Shown here one piece after another: positions 33,536 through 42,111 of a stretch of DNA of 64,000 nt. Every line of letters begins with the position of its first letter. Within the stretch, counting starts at the first letter, position 1. The stretch covers positions 1 through 64,000 of the forward strand of contig JBAGJY010000030.1 in the NCBI GenBank assembly GCA_037034305.1, written 5' to 3'. The position numbers were made by a program, and so were the translations under genes. The notes under the pieces are model-generated. The model saw only the letters and a program-made list of their open reading frames with translations, ran no database searches and was not told the origin of the DNA. This DNA comes from Streptantibioticus_A sp037034305 (GTDB lineage Bacteria; Actinomycetota; Actinomycetes; Streptomycetales; Streptomycetaceae).

Positions 33536-34785
33536 GGGCGATGCTCGCGCACCGCGTCCGGGACCTGTCCGACGACGAACTGCCCGCCTACGTCTACGAT
33601 CTGGCGGCGCTACGAGGGCACACCAGCGTGATCCGCGACGCGCTGCCCGAACGCGCCGAACTGTTCTACGCGGCCAAGGCCAACTCCGACCCCCGGATGC
33701 TGCGTGCTCTGAGCGAGCACGTCGACGGATTCGAGGTCGCGTCGGCGGGTGAACTGCGGCACGTACGAAGCCTGTTGCCGTCATCCCGCCTCGCGTTCGG
33801 AGGGCCGGGCAAGACCGTCGCCGAGCTGACGCACGCGCTGCGGGCGGGCGTTGAGCGCGTGCACGTGGAAAGCCCGCACGAACTTCGGGTCCTCACCACA
33901 CTCGTCGGCGAAGGCACGGTGGACGTACTGCTGCGGGTCAACCTTCCGCTTCCCCTCGGCCGGTTGCCGCTGGTCATGGGAGGCCGCCCGAGTCCGTTCG
34001 GCATGGACCCCGCCGACCTCGACGCCTGCGTGTCGATGCTCGCCGCGCACCCGCGGATCCGGCTGCGCGGCGTCCACGCGCATCTGGCCAGCGGCCTCGA
34101 CGCGACCGCCCAACTCGCCGTGGCCGAGCGGATCATCGGCTGGGCGGTCCGCTGGACCCGGGCCCACGGGCTGCCCCTAGACGAGGTCAACGTGGGCGGC
34201 GGCATGGCGGTGGACTACGCGGAACCCGAGCGCCTCTTCGACTGGCCCGCCTTCGGCAGCGGGCTGCGGCGCCTGCTGGCCGCTCACCCCGGGCTGACGG
34301 TGCGCATCGAGCCGGGCCGTTCCATCGGCGCGTACTGCGGCTGGTACGTGACACGGGTGCTGGACATCAAGCGCAGCCACGGCGAGGCGTTCGCCGTGGT
34401 CGGCGGCGGCACCCACCATCTGCGTACCCCCGCCACCAGGGGCCATGACCAGCCGTTCCGGATCATCTCCTCGGACACCTGGCCCTGGCCGTGGCCGAGG
34501 GACGTGGTCCATCGGGAACCGGTGACACTCGTCGGCCAACTGTGCACCCCCAAGGACGTCCTGGCCAGCCGCGTGCCCGTGGTCCGGCTGCGGACCGGCG
34601 ACCGGGTGGCCTTCGCCATGGCCGGGGCGTACGCCTGGAACATCTCCCACCACGACTTCCTCATGCACCCCGAGCCGGGATTCCACTACCTGGACGACGA
34701 GCGGCCCTCGACACCCGCCGCGGCCACGACGGGCCACCAGCCGACCGACGGCACCGGAGAGCCACTTGTCCGGCACGGTGACTGA
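33532..34785 (+). CDS. Fold-type III PLP amino-acid decarboxylase or racemase of the siderophore operon
   Basis: The 417-residue enzyme has the alanine-racemase/DAP-decarboxylase fold: PLP Lys in FYAAKANSDP, NVGGGMAVDY, EPGRSIGAYCGWYV for phosphate binding, a Cys in GQLCTPKDVL, and MAGAYAWNISHHDFLMHP at the end. The block GGGTHHLRTPATRGHDQPF occurs in siderophore-associated members. It should make the amine building block (such as a diamine from Orn, Dap or Lys, or a D-amino acid as with SfaC of staphyloferrin A). GTG 33532 overlaps the previous stop; ATG 33541 is the alternative. Confidence 0.88.
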   Translation: MRAMLAHRVRDLSDDELPAYVYDLAALRGHTSVIRDALPERAELFYAAKANSDPRMLRALSEHVDGFEVASAGELRHVRSLLPSSRLAFGGPGKTVAELTHALRAGVERVHVESPHELRVLTTLVGEGTVDVLLRVNLPLPLGRLPLVMGGRPSPFGMDPADLDACVSMLAAHPRIRLRGVHAHLASGLDATAQLAVAERIIGWAVRWTRAHGLPLDEVNVGGGMAVDYAEPERLFDWPAFGSGLRRLLAAHPGLTVRIEPGRSIGAYCGWYVTRVLDIKRSHGEAFAVVGGGTHHLRTPATRGHDQPFRIISSDTWPWPWPRDVVHREPVTLVGQLCTPKDVLASRVPVVRLRTGDRVAFAMAGAYAWNISHHDFLMHPEPGFHYLDDERPSTPAAATTGHQPTDGTGEPLVRHGD

Positions 34786-36115
34786 GCCGTCCCAGCCCGA
34801 CACGCGGCGGCCTGGCCGGCGGGCGCTGCGCGTCCTGGGCGTCCGCGACTTCCGCCGCTACGTGGCCGGGCAACTGCTGTCCAACGTGGGCACCTGGATG
34901 CACCGCGCCGCCCAGGACTGGCTGGTGCTGCAGCTCACCCACCACAGCGGTACCGCCGTCGGCCTCGTGACCGCCTTGCAGTTCCTCCCGCAGACGCTCT
35001 TCGGGCTGTGGGGCGGCGTCGTCGCCGACGCCTGCTGCAGGCGGCGGCTGCTGGTGGTGGTCCAGAGCCTGATGGCGTCGCAGGCGCTCCTGCTCGGAGC
35101 GCTGACGATCAGCGGGGCGGTGCGTGTCTGGCACGTGTGCGCGCTGGCACTGGCCCTCGGCGCCGCGACCGCCGTGGACAGTCCCGCCCGCAACGCGTTC
35201 ATCAGCGAGATGGTCGAACGCGACCAGGTGCCCAGCGCCGTGAGCGTGAACGCCGCGCAGTTCAACGCCGCACGGCTGATCGGCCCGGCCGCCGCGGGGC
35301 TCACCATCGCCGCGGTGGGGACCGGCCCGGTCTTCCTGCTGAACGCGGCCTCCTATCTGGCGGTCCTGGCCGTGCTGGTGACCGTGCGTACCGCCGAACG
35401 GCGCGCCGCACCGCGCTGCGCACCCCGTGACGTGCGCCTGACCGATGCGCTACGGCACGTCCGCTCAACCCCCGGACTGCTGCTGCCGATCGCGCTCGCC
35501 GGGGTCATCGGCACCTTCGGCCTCAACTTCCAGGTGACCATCTCCCTGATGGCCACCAAGGTCTTCCACTGCGGTGCCACTGCCTTCGGCTCGCTGTCCT
35601 GCGCCTACGCCGCGGGCAGCCTGCTCGGCGCGCTTGGTGGCGCGGGCCGAACCCGGCCACCCACCCTGCGTCAACTCCTCTACTACGCCGCGGTGTTCGG
35701 TGGGCTGGAGGCCTCGGTCGGCCTGATGCCCGCGCCCGCCGCGTTCGCCGCCCTGCTCGTACCCACCGGTTTCGCCGCCGTGCTGGTGACGACGACGGCC
35801 AACGCGATGGTCCAACTCGGCGCCGACCCCCGTATGCGCGGTCGAGTGCTGTCCGTCTACTTCCTCGTCCTGCTGGGCGGCACCCCCGTCGGTGCCCCCC
35901 TCGTCGGATGGATCGCCGAGGCAGTCGGCGCCCGCTACAGCCTGCTCTTCGGCGGCCTGGTCTGCCTGCTGGCCACGGCTGCCGTCCGGGTCGCCGCCGC
36001 TGCCGAGCACCGCCGCGCGCACCGGCAGGCGTCCGGCGTCCTGGTCCCGCAACCGGCCGGGACATCCGCCGACCGGGAGGAGGCCACGCTCACCCGAAAG
36101 GGGACGCCTTCGTGA
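34766..36115 (+). CDS. MFS transporter, siderophore exporter candidate
   Basis: The 449-residue protein is an EntS-like (DHA3-type) major facilitator with about 12 membrane segments. FRRYVAGQLLSNVGTWMHRAAQDWLVLQL opens segment one (positions about 28-56), and DSPARNAFISEMV is the family loop after segment four. In carboxylate-siderophore operons such proteins export the finished compound. The TTG at 34766 has GGAGAG upstream and overlaps the decarboxylase end by 20 bases; GTG 34778 is possible. Its stop overlaps the response-regulator start as GTGA. No ABC importer or receptor gene is adjacent, so uptake must be encoded elsewhere. Confidence 0.88.
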   Translation: MSGTVTEPSQPDTRRPGRRALRVLGVRDFRRYVAGQLLSNVGTWMHRAAQDWLVLQLTHHSGTAVGLVTALQFLPQTLFGLWGGVVADACCRRRLLVVVQSLMASQALLLGALTISGAVRVWHVCALALALGAATAVDSPARNAFISEMVERDQVPSAVSVNAAQFNAARLIGPAAAGLTIAAVGTGPVFLLNAASYLAVLAVLVTVRTAERRAAPRCAPRDVRLTDALRHVRSTPGLLLPIALAGVIGTFGLNFQVTISLMATKVFHCGATAFGSLSCAYAAGSLLGALGGAGRTRPPTLRQLLYYAAVFGGLEASVGLMPAPAAFAALLVPTGFAAVLVTTTANAMVQLGADPRMRGRVLSVYFLVLLGGTPVGAPLVGWIAEAVGARYSLLFGGLVCLLATAAVRVAAAAEHRRAHRQASGVLVPQPAGTSADREEATLTRKGTPS

Positions 36116-36888
36116 CACTGCCTCAGTCGCCGCCCGATATGTGCGACTCTGCCCAGGTGCGCGTGCTGCTCATCGAGGACGACGACACCATCGCCGAGCC
36201 CCTGGTCGAAGGGCTGGGCCGATACGGCTTCGCCGTGCACCGGGTCGGCACCGGGGCCGCCGCTCTCGGCGCCGCCTCGCCCGAGATGGTGCTGCTGGAT
36301 CTGGGGCTTCCCGACATGGACGGCATCGACGTCTGCCGAGCGCTCCGCAGCCGGTCGGACGTGCCCATCATCATGATCACCGCGCGCGCCGACGAGACCG
36401 ACCGCGTGGTGGGACTCGAACTCGGTGCCGACGACTACCTGTCCAAGCCCTTCGGACTGCGGGAACTGGTGGCCCGGATCCGCGCCGTGACCCGCCGCAC
36501 CCGCCCCGCCGACGCGACGTCCTGTGAGGAGGTGGCGCCAACTGGCGACAGAGCCTCGCAGCACGTCGGGGACGTGGTCATCAACCGCCGGACCAGGCAG
36601 GTCCACGCCGGAAACCAGCCGATCGCCCTCGCCCCGAAGGAGTTCGACCTGCTCGCGCTGCTCGCCGAGGACCCCGGCGCCGTGTACTCGCGCCAGCACA
36701 TCCTCGACAAGGTGTGGGACCCGCACTTCTTCGGCCCGACCAAGACCCTGGACGTCCACATCGCGGCGCTCCGCCGCAAGCTGGACCGCCCGGCCTGGAT
36801 CGAGACCGTCCGGGGAGTCGGGTTCCGCCTCGCCGTGCCCACCGACCCGTCCCACCTCACCGGGACCTCGCCCGCCACCCGGCAGTGA
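36112..36888 (+). CDS. OmpR-family response regulator
   Basis: The 258-residue regulator has a receiver domain with acidic pocket IEDDD (21-25), phosphorylated Asp63 in LLDLGLPD, and the Lys in SKPFGLRE. A winged-helix DNA-binding domain follows (about 165-250), with LAPKEFDLLALLAEDPG, SRQHILDKVW and TLDVHIAALRRKL. GTG 36112 overlaps the exporter stop and has GAAAGGGG upstream, so it is translationally coupled to the siderophore genes; ATG 36139 is the alternative start. The histidine kinase follows 10 bases later. It may be an iron- or siderophore-responsive system, but targets are not known. Confidence 0.93.
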   Translation: MTLPQSPPDMCDSAQVRVLLIEDDDTIAEPLVEGLGRYGFAVHRVGTGAAALGAASPEMVLLDLGLPDMDGIDVCRALRSRSDVPIIMITARADETDRVVGLELGADDYLSKPFGLRELVARIRAVTRRTRPADATSCEEVAPTGDRASQHVGDVVINRRTRQVHAGNQPIALAPKEFDLLALLAEDPGAVYSRQHILDKVWDPHFFGPTKTLDVHIAALRRKLDRPAWIETVRGVGFRLAVPTDPSHLTGTSPATRQ

Positions 36889-36898
36889 CACCAGGCCC

Positions 36899-38371
36899 AT
36901 GGTCCGACGCCTGCTGCTCAGCTACCTGACCTTGACGCTGCTCGTCCTTCTCGCCCTGGAGATCCCCTTCGGCGTCGTCTACGCACACAGCGAAACCTCG
37001 ACGCGCTCCACCGCGTTGGAACGCGACGCCGTCGTGCTCGCCGAGGTCGTCGAAGAGGACGTGGAGACCGCGGACGCGCGGGAACTGCCCGCGCTGCTCA
37101 CCAAGTTCGCCCGCGGCGCCGACACCCGGGTGACCATCGTCGACCGGCACGGAAACACCCTCGCCGACTCCGTCCCCGCAGCCGTCCGCCGCCCTCGGCG
37201 CGACCTGTCCCACGCCCCCGACATCGCCGCCGCCCTGCGCAACCAGCGCACCAGCGGCATCATGCGCGACGCGGGCGCACAGGCCTACTACGCCACCGCC
37301 CCCGTGGCCTCCGGAACGACGGTCGGCGGCGCTGTGCGACTGACGTCGCCCACCGTGGCCACGGCCACCCGCATCCACACGGCGTGGACGGCGCTGGCCG
37401 CCGCCGCGCTGGCCGTCCTCGCCGCCATGACGGTGATAGGGCTCGCCCTAGCCCGCTGGATCACCCGTCCGGTACGCGCACTGGAACGTGCCACCGCCCA
37501 ACTCGCCGACGGCGCCCTGACCGAACCACCCGCCGCGGACCTCGGCCCTCCGGAACTGCGCCGACTGGCAGGCGAGTTCACCCGCACCGCCACCCGGCTG
37601 CAACATCTGCTGCGCGCCCAGCACCGCTTCGCCGCGGACGCCTCCCACCAGCTCAAGACCCCGCTCACCGCCCTGCGGCTGCGCTTGGAGAACCTCGAAC
37701 CCGACCTGCATCCACACGCCCAGCACAACCTCGACAGCGCCCTGGCCGAGATCGACCGCCTCGTCCGCATGATCCAGGGCCTCCTCGCCCTCGCCCGCGC
37801 GGAGAGCTCGGAGACCGCACCGGTGCCCGTGGACCCCGACGCGATCCTGAACGACCGAGCGGACACCTGGAACGCCTTCGCCACCGACCGCGGCATCACC
37901 ATCGCCCGCACCGGGAACCGCGTCGGTCAGGTCTGGGCGGTGCCAGGCGCACTGGAGCAGATCGTCGACAACCTCCTGGCCAACGCGCTGCGCGCCGCCC
38001 CACCCGGCACGACCGTCACCCTGGCCCGTACCGTCGCCACCGACCGCGGCGGTGACCACGCCCCGCACGTGGAGGTCCATGTGACCGACGAGGGGCCGGG
38101 AATGAGCGACTCGGAGCGGGCCAACGCCTTCGACCGGTTCTGGCGCGCCCCGAACGCCCCGGCCGACGGTACGGGGCTGGGCCTGGCCATCGCGCGGCAA
38201 CTCGCCCACGCGAGCGGCGCGCGGATCGAGTTGCGTCCCGCGGCCGGGGGAGGCCTGAACGCCGTCATCCGCCTTCGCCCCGTCACACCAGGACGACGCC
38301 ACCGGCACCGCCCGTTTCCCACCACGCCGGACAACCCCTCCTCTGCGTCCACGGTATCTCCACCACCATGA
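36899..38371 (+). CDS. Sensor histidine kinase, partner of the OmpR regulator
   Basis: The 490-residue membrane kinase has segment one at about 5-28, an extracytoplasmic domain (30-160) with no recognised fold, and segment two at 163-186. HAMP follows (186-240). His250 in DASHQLKTPL is the phosphorylation site. The ATPase domain shows NLLANALRAAP (N box), VTDEGPGM (G1) and GTGLGLAIARQL (G2). The Arg/Pro-rich tail is not conserved. The start at ATG 36899 is 10 bases after the regulator stop. It converges with the next minus-strand operon, only 41 bases away and without an obvious hairpin. Confidence 0.93.
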   Translation: MVRRLLLSYLTLTLLVLLALEIPFGVVYAHSETSTRSTALERDAVVLAEVVEEDVETADARELPALLTKFARGADTRVTIVDRHGNTLADSVPAAVRRPRRDLSHAPDIAAALRNQRTSGIMRDAGAQAYYATAPVASGTTVGGAVRLTSPTVATATRIHTAWTALAAAALAVLAAMTVIGLALARWITRPVRALERATAQLADGALTEPPAADLGPPELRRLAGEFTRTATRLQHLLRAQHRFAADASHQLKTPLTALRLRLENLEPDLHPHAQHNLDSALAEIDRLVRMIQGLLALARAESSETAPVPVDPDAILNDRADTWNAFATDRGITIARTGNRVGQVWAVPGALEQIVDNLLANALRAAPPGTTVTLARTVATDRGGDHAPHVEVHVTDEGPGMSDSERANAFDRFWRAPNAPADGTGLGLAIARQLAHASGARIELRPAAGGGLNAVIRLRPVTPGRRHRHRPFPTTPDNPSSASTVSPPP

Positions 38372-38412
38372 CCGCTGCCGCGAGACCCAACCGGCCGCCG
38401 GGGGGCTGCCGT

Positions 38413-39726
38413 TCAGCTGTGGCTGGCTGTTTCGCAGACAGACGGGAGCCAGGCGGCGGCCGTCCGGGACGGTGTGTTGCTCGCCGTGGTGAGGGAACGC
38501 ACCGCGTCCAAGGTGGCGAGCTGCTGGTCGAGGTCCCGTGGAAGGGCGAGGTAGTGCAGCACGGCCTGGTAGAAGGCGTCCCGCATCGCCCGCGGCATCG
38601 CGTCGGAGGCGTCCCAGCAGTGCACCGCGGCCGGGTCGCTCAGCGTACGGGCGATGCCTGCGGCGGTGGGATCGCCGCTGTAGACGCTGGACGGCATCTG
38701 CTTGTTCGCCGAGAACCCCGACTGCGCCGTGCCGGTGTACCAGTCGCGCTGCGCCGGAACCGACGCCAGGTACCGGACCAGCGCACGTGCCTGCGGGGTG
38801 TCGCGGAGCATGGCCGCGAGGTCGCCGGAGACCTGCCAGGCTCTGCTGCCCGGATCGGCGCCCGGGATCAGCGCGGAGGAGTGGACGTACTCGCCGTGCG
38901 CCTTCCGCCACGCGGCGCTGGTGCGGACGAACGACGCCTGGTGTTCCAGGGCGCAGGTCGGCGGGCTGGCCGCCACCCCTGCCGAGGCGTCTGGGTAGTC
39001 GGTGGTGAGCGCGCGGCGGGCGGTAGCGGTGCTTCCGGCGCCGACCAACTGGCCCCAGGTGGTCCAGGCGCGCACCACGCGCGGGTCACGCCAGCTCAGT
39101 TCGCCGGTGGCCCACTGCTGATACACCCGCGGTCCGGCCTGCTGGAGCAGGATGTCCGCTATCCAGTCCGTACCCGGCCAGCCGGAGGTGGCCCCCGACC
39201 CCATGCCAAGGCACCACGCGGCGGTGGAGGCCGCGGTGGAGGCGAGCTGGTCCGGCCGCAGCCGGGACGGGTACCACACGATGCTCTTGAGGTCTACCTT
39301 GACGGGCACCCAGTAGGAGTGCGCCTTGCCGTCCGGTCCTGACAGGGCGGGGGACCAGATGGCGGCGAAGGCCCGTGGGTCCACCAGGCCGTCCAGCGGC
39401 TGGAGTTGCCCGCGGCGGGCGTAGTCCGCCAGTTCGCCGGGGCCCGGCAGGATCACCACGTCCGGTGGTGTGCCGCTCTCGGCGTCGGCCGCCAGCACCT
39501 GGCTCTCGGCGGAGCTGCCCTGGTAGACGACGCGGATGTGGTAGTCCCGCTCGAAGTGGCGGATCACCAGGTCGCTGAAGTGCTTCTCGTCGTCGCCGGT
39601 CCAGTTGGCGAGCAGGGTGACCGAACCCCGCCAGCGAGTGGCGTGCACGCCCACCACCAGCGCGGCGGCGAGCAGCGCCAGGCACACGCCGACGATCCCG
39701 AGGGCCCGCGGACCCGGCCGCCTCAC
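38413..39726 (-). CDS. Membrane-anchored family 1 solute-binding protein (GlnH-like role)
   Basis: The 437-residue protein has an N-terminal membrane anchor (ALGIVGVCLALLAAALVVG) rather than a lipobox. The outside part has the family 1 solute-binding pattern: VTLLANWTGDDEKHFSDLV, VYQGSSAESQVLAAD, GTPPDVVILPGPGELADYA, VPVKVDLKSIVWYP and SGDLAAMLRDTPQARALVRYL. No ABC permease or ATPase is present. It is translationally coupled (GTGA) to a four-helix membrane protein and shares an operon with a PknG-like kinase, so it more likely senses than transports. In M. tuberculosis, GlnH plays this part for GlnX and PknG. Confidence 0.85.
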   Translation of the reverse strand: MRRPGPRALGIVGVCLALLAAALVVGVHATRWRGSVTLLANWTGDDEKHFSDLVIRHFERDYHIRVVYQGSSAESQVLAADAESGTPPDVVILPGPGELADYARRGQLQPLDGLVDPRAFAAIWSPALSGPDGKAHSYWVPVKVDLKSIVWYPSRLRPDQLASTAASTAAWCLGMGSGATSGWPGTDWIADILLQQAGPRVYQQWATGELSWRDPRVVRAWTTWGQLVGAGSTATARRALTTDYPDASAGVAASPPTCALEHQASFVRTSAAWRKAHGEYVHSSALIPGADPGSRAWQVSGDLAAMLRDTPQARALVRYLASVPAQRDWYTGTAQSGFSANKQMPSSVYSGDPTAAGIARTLSDPAAVHCWDASDAMPRAMRDAFYQAVLHYLALPRDLDQQLATLDAVRSLTTASNTPSRTAAAWLPSVCETASHS

Positions 39727-40643
39727 CGGGAGCCCCTGAACCGGTAGTCCGCGATGCGCGGCATCAGCCCGGCCACGATCAGCACCATCAGTGCCGCCCC
39801 TCCGATCGGGATCCAGTCCGCCACAGCCGCCCGGAAGTCGGTGCCCGCCATGCATCTGGCCACCGCCGCCCCGGCCCGCTGTATCGCGTCCCCGGCCAGC
39901 GGCGGCGCCAGCCGGGCTCGGGCCTGCGCCATCCCGGAGTGGGTCTGCCACGTGAACCGGCCCAACACCGCCGTACCGGCCGCCAGCAGCACGGTGGCCG
40001 CGGCGAGCGGACGGTTCCAGCGGCGCCGGAAGCGCCGCCGGGAGTACCGCTGCACCTCCACCAGGGCTACCACCAGGGCCAGGCCCAGCACGGCTACCGC
40101 CCCGCAGCCGAGCCACAGCGGCCAGCCGAAGGAGGACTGCCCGGACAGCGTGGCCAGTTGGTCGCTTTGGAGTTGGTCGAGGCGCCCCATCACGCCCGCC
40201 TGCGGGGTCTGGCGGTTGTCGAGCACGCTGGCCGCGTAACCGAGGTAGGCGGTGCGCAGCGCGGATCCGCTCGGCTCCTCGTCCGCCTGCTCGACCATGC
40301 CGGTGTAGACCGCGATCAGACCCGTCACCGTCTGCAGCGCCTGGCGTCCCTTCAGGCTGGTGACGTTGTCGGAGGCGGCCAGTGCGAGGCTCTGCTCGGC
40401 GACCGAGATCCGGGTCTGGAAGTCGCCGTTCCCCGCGGCGCCCCGCACCGCGTCGTCCTTGGCCTGGGTGAGCGCGTCCTTCGCGGTGTCCACGGCCAGG
40501 ACCGCGGGAGCGCTCCTGGTGGACAGCGGGACCGCGTCGGTGTGCACGCCCTGGTACGCGCCGAACAGCGCCGCGGTCGCGGCCACGCAGAGCGCCAGCA
40601 GCGTCCACAGGCGGCGGGCCAGCTCCCGCGCGGTGGTGCTCAC
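39723..40643 (-). CDS. Four-segment membrane sensor-like protein (GlnX-like topology)
   Basis: The 306-residue protein has four predicted membrane segments: about 12-32, 150-172, 190-212 and 255-278. Between the first two lies an extracytoplasmic helical domain of about 115 residues (VDTAKDALTQAKDDAVRG, SVAEQSLALAASDN), the shape of a four-helix-bundle sensor. The topology fits GlnX, the link between the binding protein GlnH and the kinase PknG in mycobacteria; sequence similarity cannot be judged without alignment. Both ends overlap neighbours (GTGA), so it is made together with the VWA and binding proteins. Confidence 0.75.
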   Translation of the reverse strand: MSTTARELARRLWTLLALCVAATAALFGAYQGVHTDAVPLSTRSAPAVLAVDTAKDALTQAKDDAVRGAAGNGDFQTRISVAEQSLALAASDNVTSLKGRQALQTVTGLIAVYTGMVEQADEEPSGSALRTAYLGYAASVLDNRQTPQAGVMGRLDQLQSDQLATLSGQSSFGWPLWLGCGAVAVLGLALVVALVEVQRYSRRRFRRRWNRPLAAATVLLAAGTAVLGRFTWQTHSGMAQARARLAPPLAGDAIQRAGAAVARCMAGTDFRAAVADWIPIGGAALMVLIVAGLMPRIADYRFRGSR

Positions 40644-42076
40644 AACCCCTCCCGCAGCCGGTGGCGGCAGTGCGGGCAGAACCTGGCGGCAGCGGGCGTC
40701 GGCTCCGCACACGCCGGGCAGGGCAGCGTGGCGCCGAGCGGCCCGCTGGTGCTTCCGGGCCGTTGTGGCTCCGGCCCGTAGCTGCTGTGGCTGCTCGCGG
40801 TGATCAGGTGCTGGAAGTCGATGTGCGCCAGGTCCGGGCGCAGCCGTACCCGCCCGGCCGCCGGGTCGAGGATCTCCACCAGCCGTTCCAGCTGGGCGAG
40901 TTGACGCTCCGCGCCGACGCCTCGGGCGAGTACCACCGCCGTGCCCAGCAACTGCTCGGCACGGTCCCGGTCACCCCGGCGGTACGCGTCGGCCGCATCC
41001 GCCACGGCCCTGGCGAGCCGCTGGTAGAGCAGGAAGTGCTCGACCTGGTCGTCCGTACGCTGGGACAGCGCCGGGTCGTCGGTCCAGTGCACCACACACG
41101 GCTGCGGCGGGGGCAGTTGGACCGCCGCGGCCCCGGGCAGGCGGACGCTGACGACCGCGAGTTGCAGGTCCTCGCCGTGCGGCCGCCCGGCCGGGTCGGC
41201 GGACAGGCACACCTGGAAGCGGCGCGTCTCGTTGCCCCACGCGCGGGTGGTGAACTCGGCCACCCCGCCGCCCTGTTCGGTCGCGCTGGCGGCGAGTTCC
41301 ATCTCCGTGGGGAAGACCTGCTTGACGTAGCGGACCGTAGTGCCGGGCGAGGGGGCCACGCGGATCACCAGCTCTGGAACGCACTTGGTGAGCAGGCCGC
41401 GCATCAGCTTCTCGTACGCGTCCGGCAGCGCCGACTCCTCGCGCACCGCGTCCGCGCTGCCGTGCAGGCGGCTTGCGATGCCCAGCAACTCCCGGGCGTC
41501 CCAGCCGTCGCCGATGCCCCACGCGTCGCACACGAACTGGCCCTCGCAGGCGTCGAGCGCACTGGCCAACGGTAGTTCCTCGTCGTGCTCGTTCTTGCCG
41601 TCGGTGAGCAGCAGCACGTGCCGGATGGGCGCGCAACTCCCGGCCAACAGTCGGCGTGCCAGGTCGAGCCAGGTGCCGATGGCCGTGCCGCCCGCGGCCA
41701 GCAGGCTGTGCACGGCGCGTTCCGCGACGGTTCGCAACTCCGCCGTGGCCTCGGGCATGACCTCGCCCGCCGGGTACGCCATCGCCGCCGTGTGCGTGCC
41801 CTGGACCACCGCGAACGGCGTGCCGTCCGGCAGCATCCGCAGCGCCGCGGCGGCCGCGTTCTTGGCCGCCCGGAACTTCTCCTGCGGCCGCGTCATCGAA
41901 CTGGAACAGTCGACCACCAGGACCTGCGCCAGCGCCGGGTGGGGCCCGGTGTCGACCGCGCCGTCCACCGCGATCGTCGCGATGGCGTGCATATCCTGCT
42001 CCCGCCCTTGCGCGGACAGGTACTTCTGCTGGCTGACCGCGAGTCTGACGGTGCAACCGGTCTGCGCTGCGCCCAT
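40640..42076 (-). CDS. VWA-domain protein with C-terminal zinc ribbon
   Basis: The 478-residue cytoplasmic protein has a von Willebrand A domain (about 45-220) with the metal site DCSSSM (56-61), a Thr in GGTAIGTWL and LLLTDGKNE. The middle (230-370) is strand-rich, followed by a helical part (LYQRLARAVADAADAYRRGD). The end is a zinc ribbon CPACAEPTPAAARFCPHC. VWA proteins serve as scaffolds that bind partners through a metal. It sits between a PknG-like kinase and the membrane protein, so it may carry the signal from the membrane to the kinase. No signal peptide is present. Confidence 0.88.
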   Translation of the reverse strand: MGAAQTGCTVRLAVSQQKYLSAQGREQDMHAIATIAVDGAVDTGPHPALAQVLVVDCSSSMTRPQEKFRAAKNAAAAALRMLPDGTPFAVVQGTHTAAMAYPAGEVMPEATAELRTVAERAVHSLLAAGGTAIGTWLDLARRLLAGSCAPIRHVLLLTDGKNEHDEELPLASALDACEGQFVCDAWGIGDGWDARELLGIASRLHGSADAVREESALPDAYEKLMRGLLTKCVPELVIRVAPSPGTTVRYVKQVFPTEMELAASATEQGGGVAEFTTRAWGNETRRFQVCLSADPAGRPHGEDLQLAVVSVRLPGAAAVQLPPPQPCVVHWTDDPALSQRTDDQVEHFLLYQRLARAVADAADAYRRGDRDRAEQLLGTAVVLARGVGAERQLAQLERLVEILDPAAGRVRLRPDLAHIDFQHLITASSHSSYGPEPQRPGSTSGPLGATLPCPACAEPTPAAARFCPHCRHRLREGL

Positions 42077-42111
42077 GGCTGTTCGCCCCCCTCGTCCCTG
42101 TGCCCTGCGCG

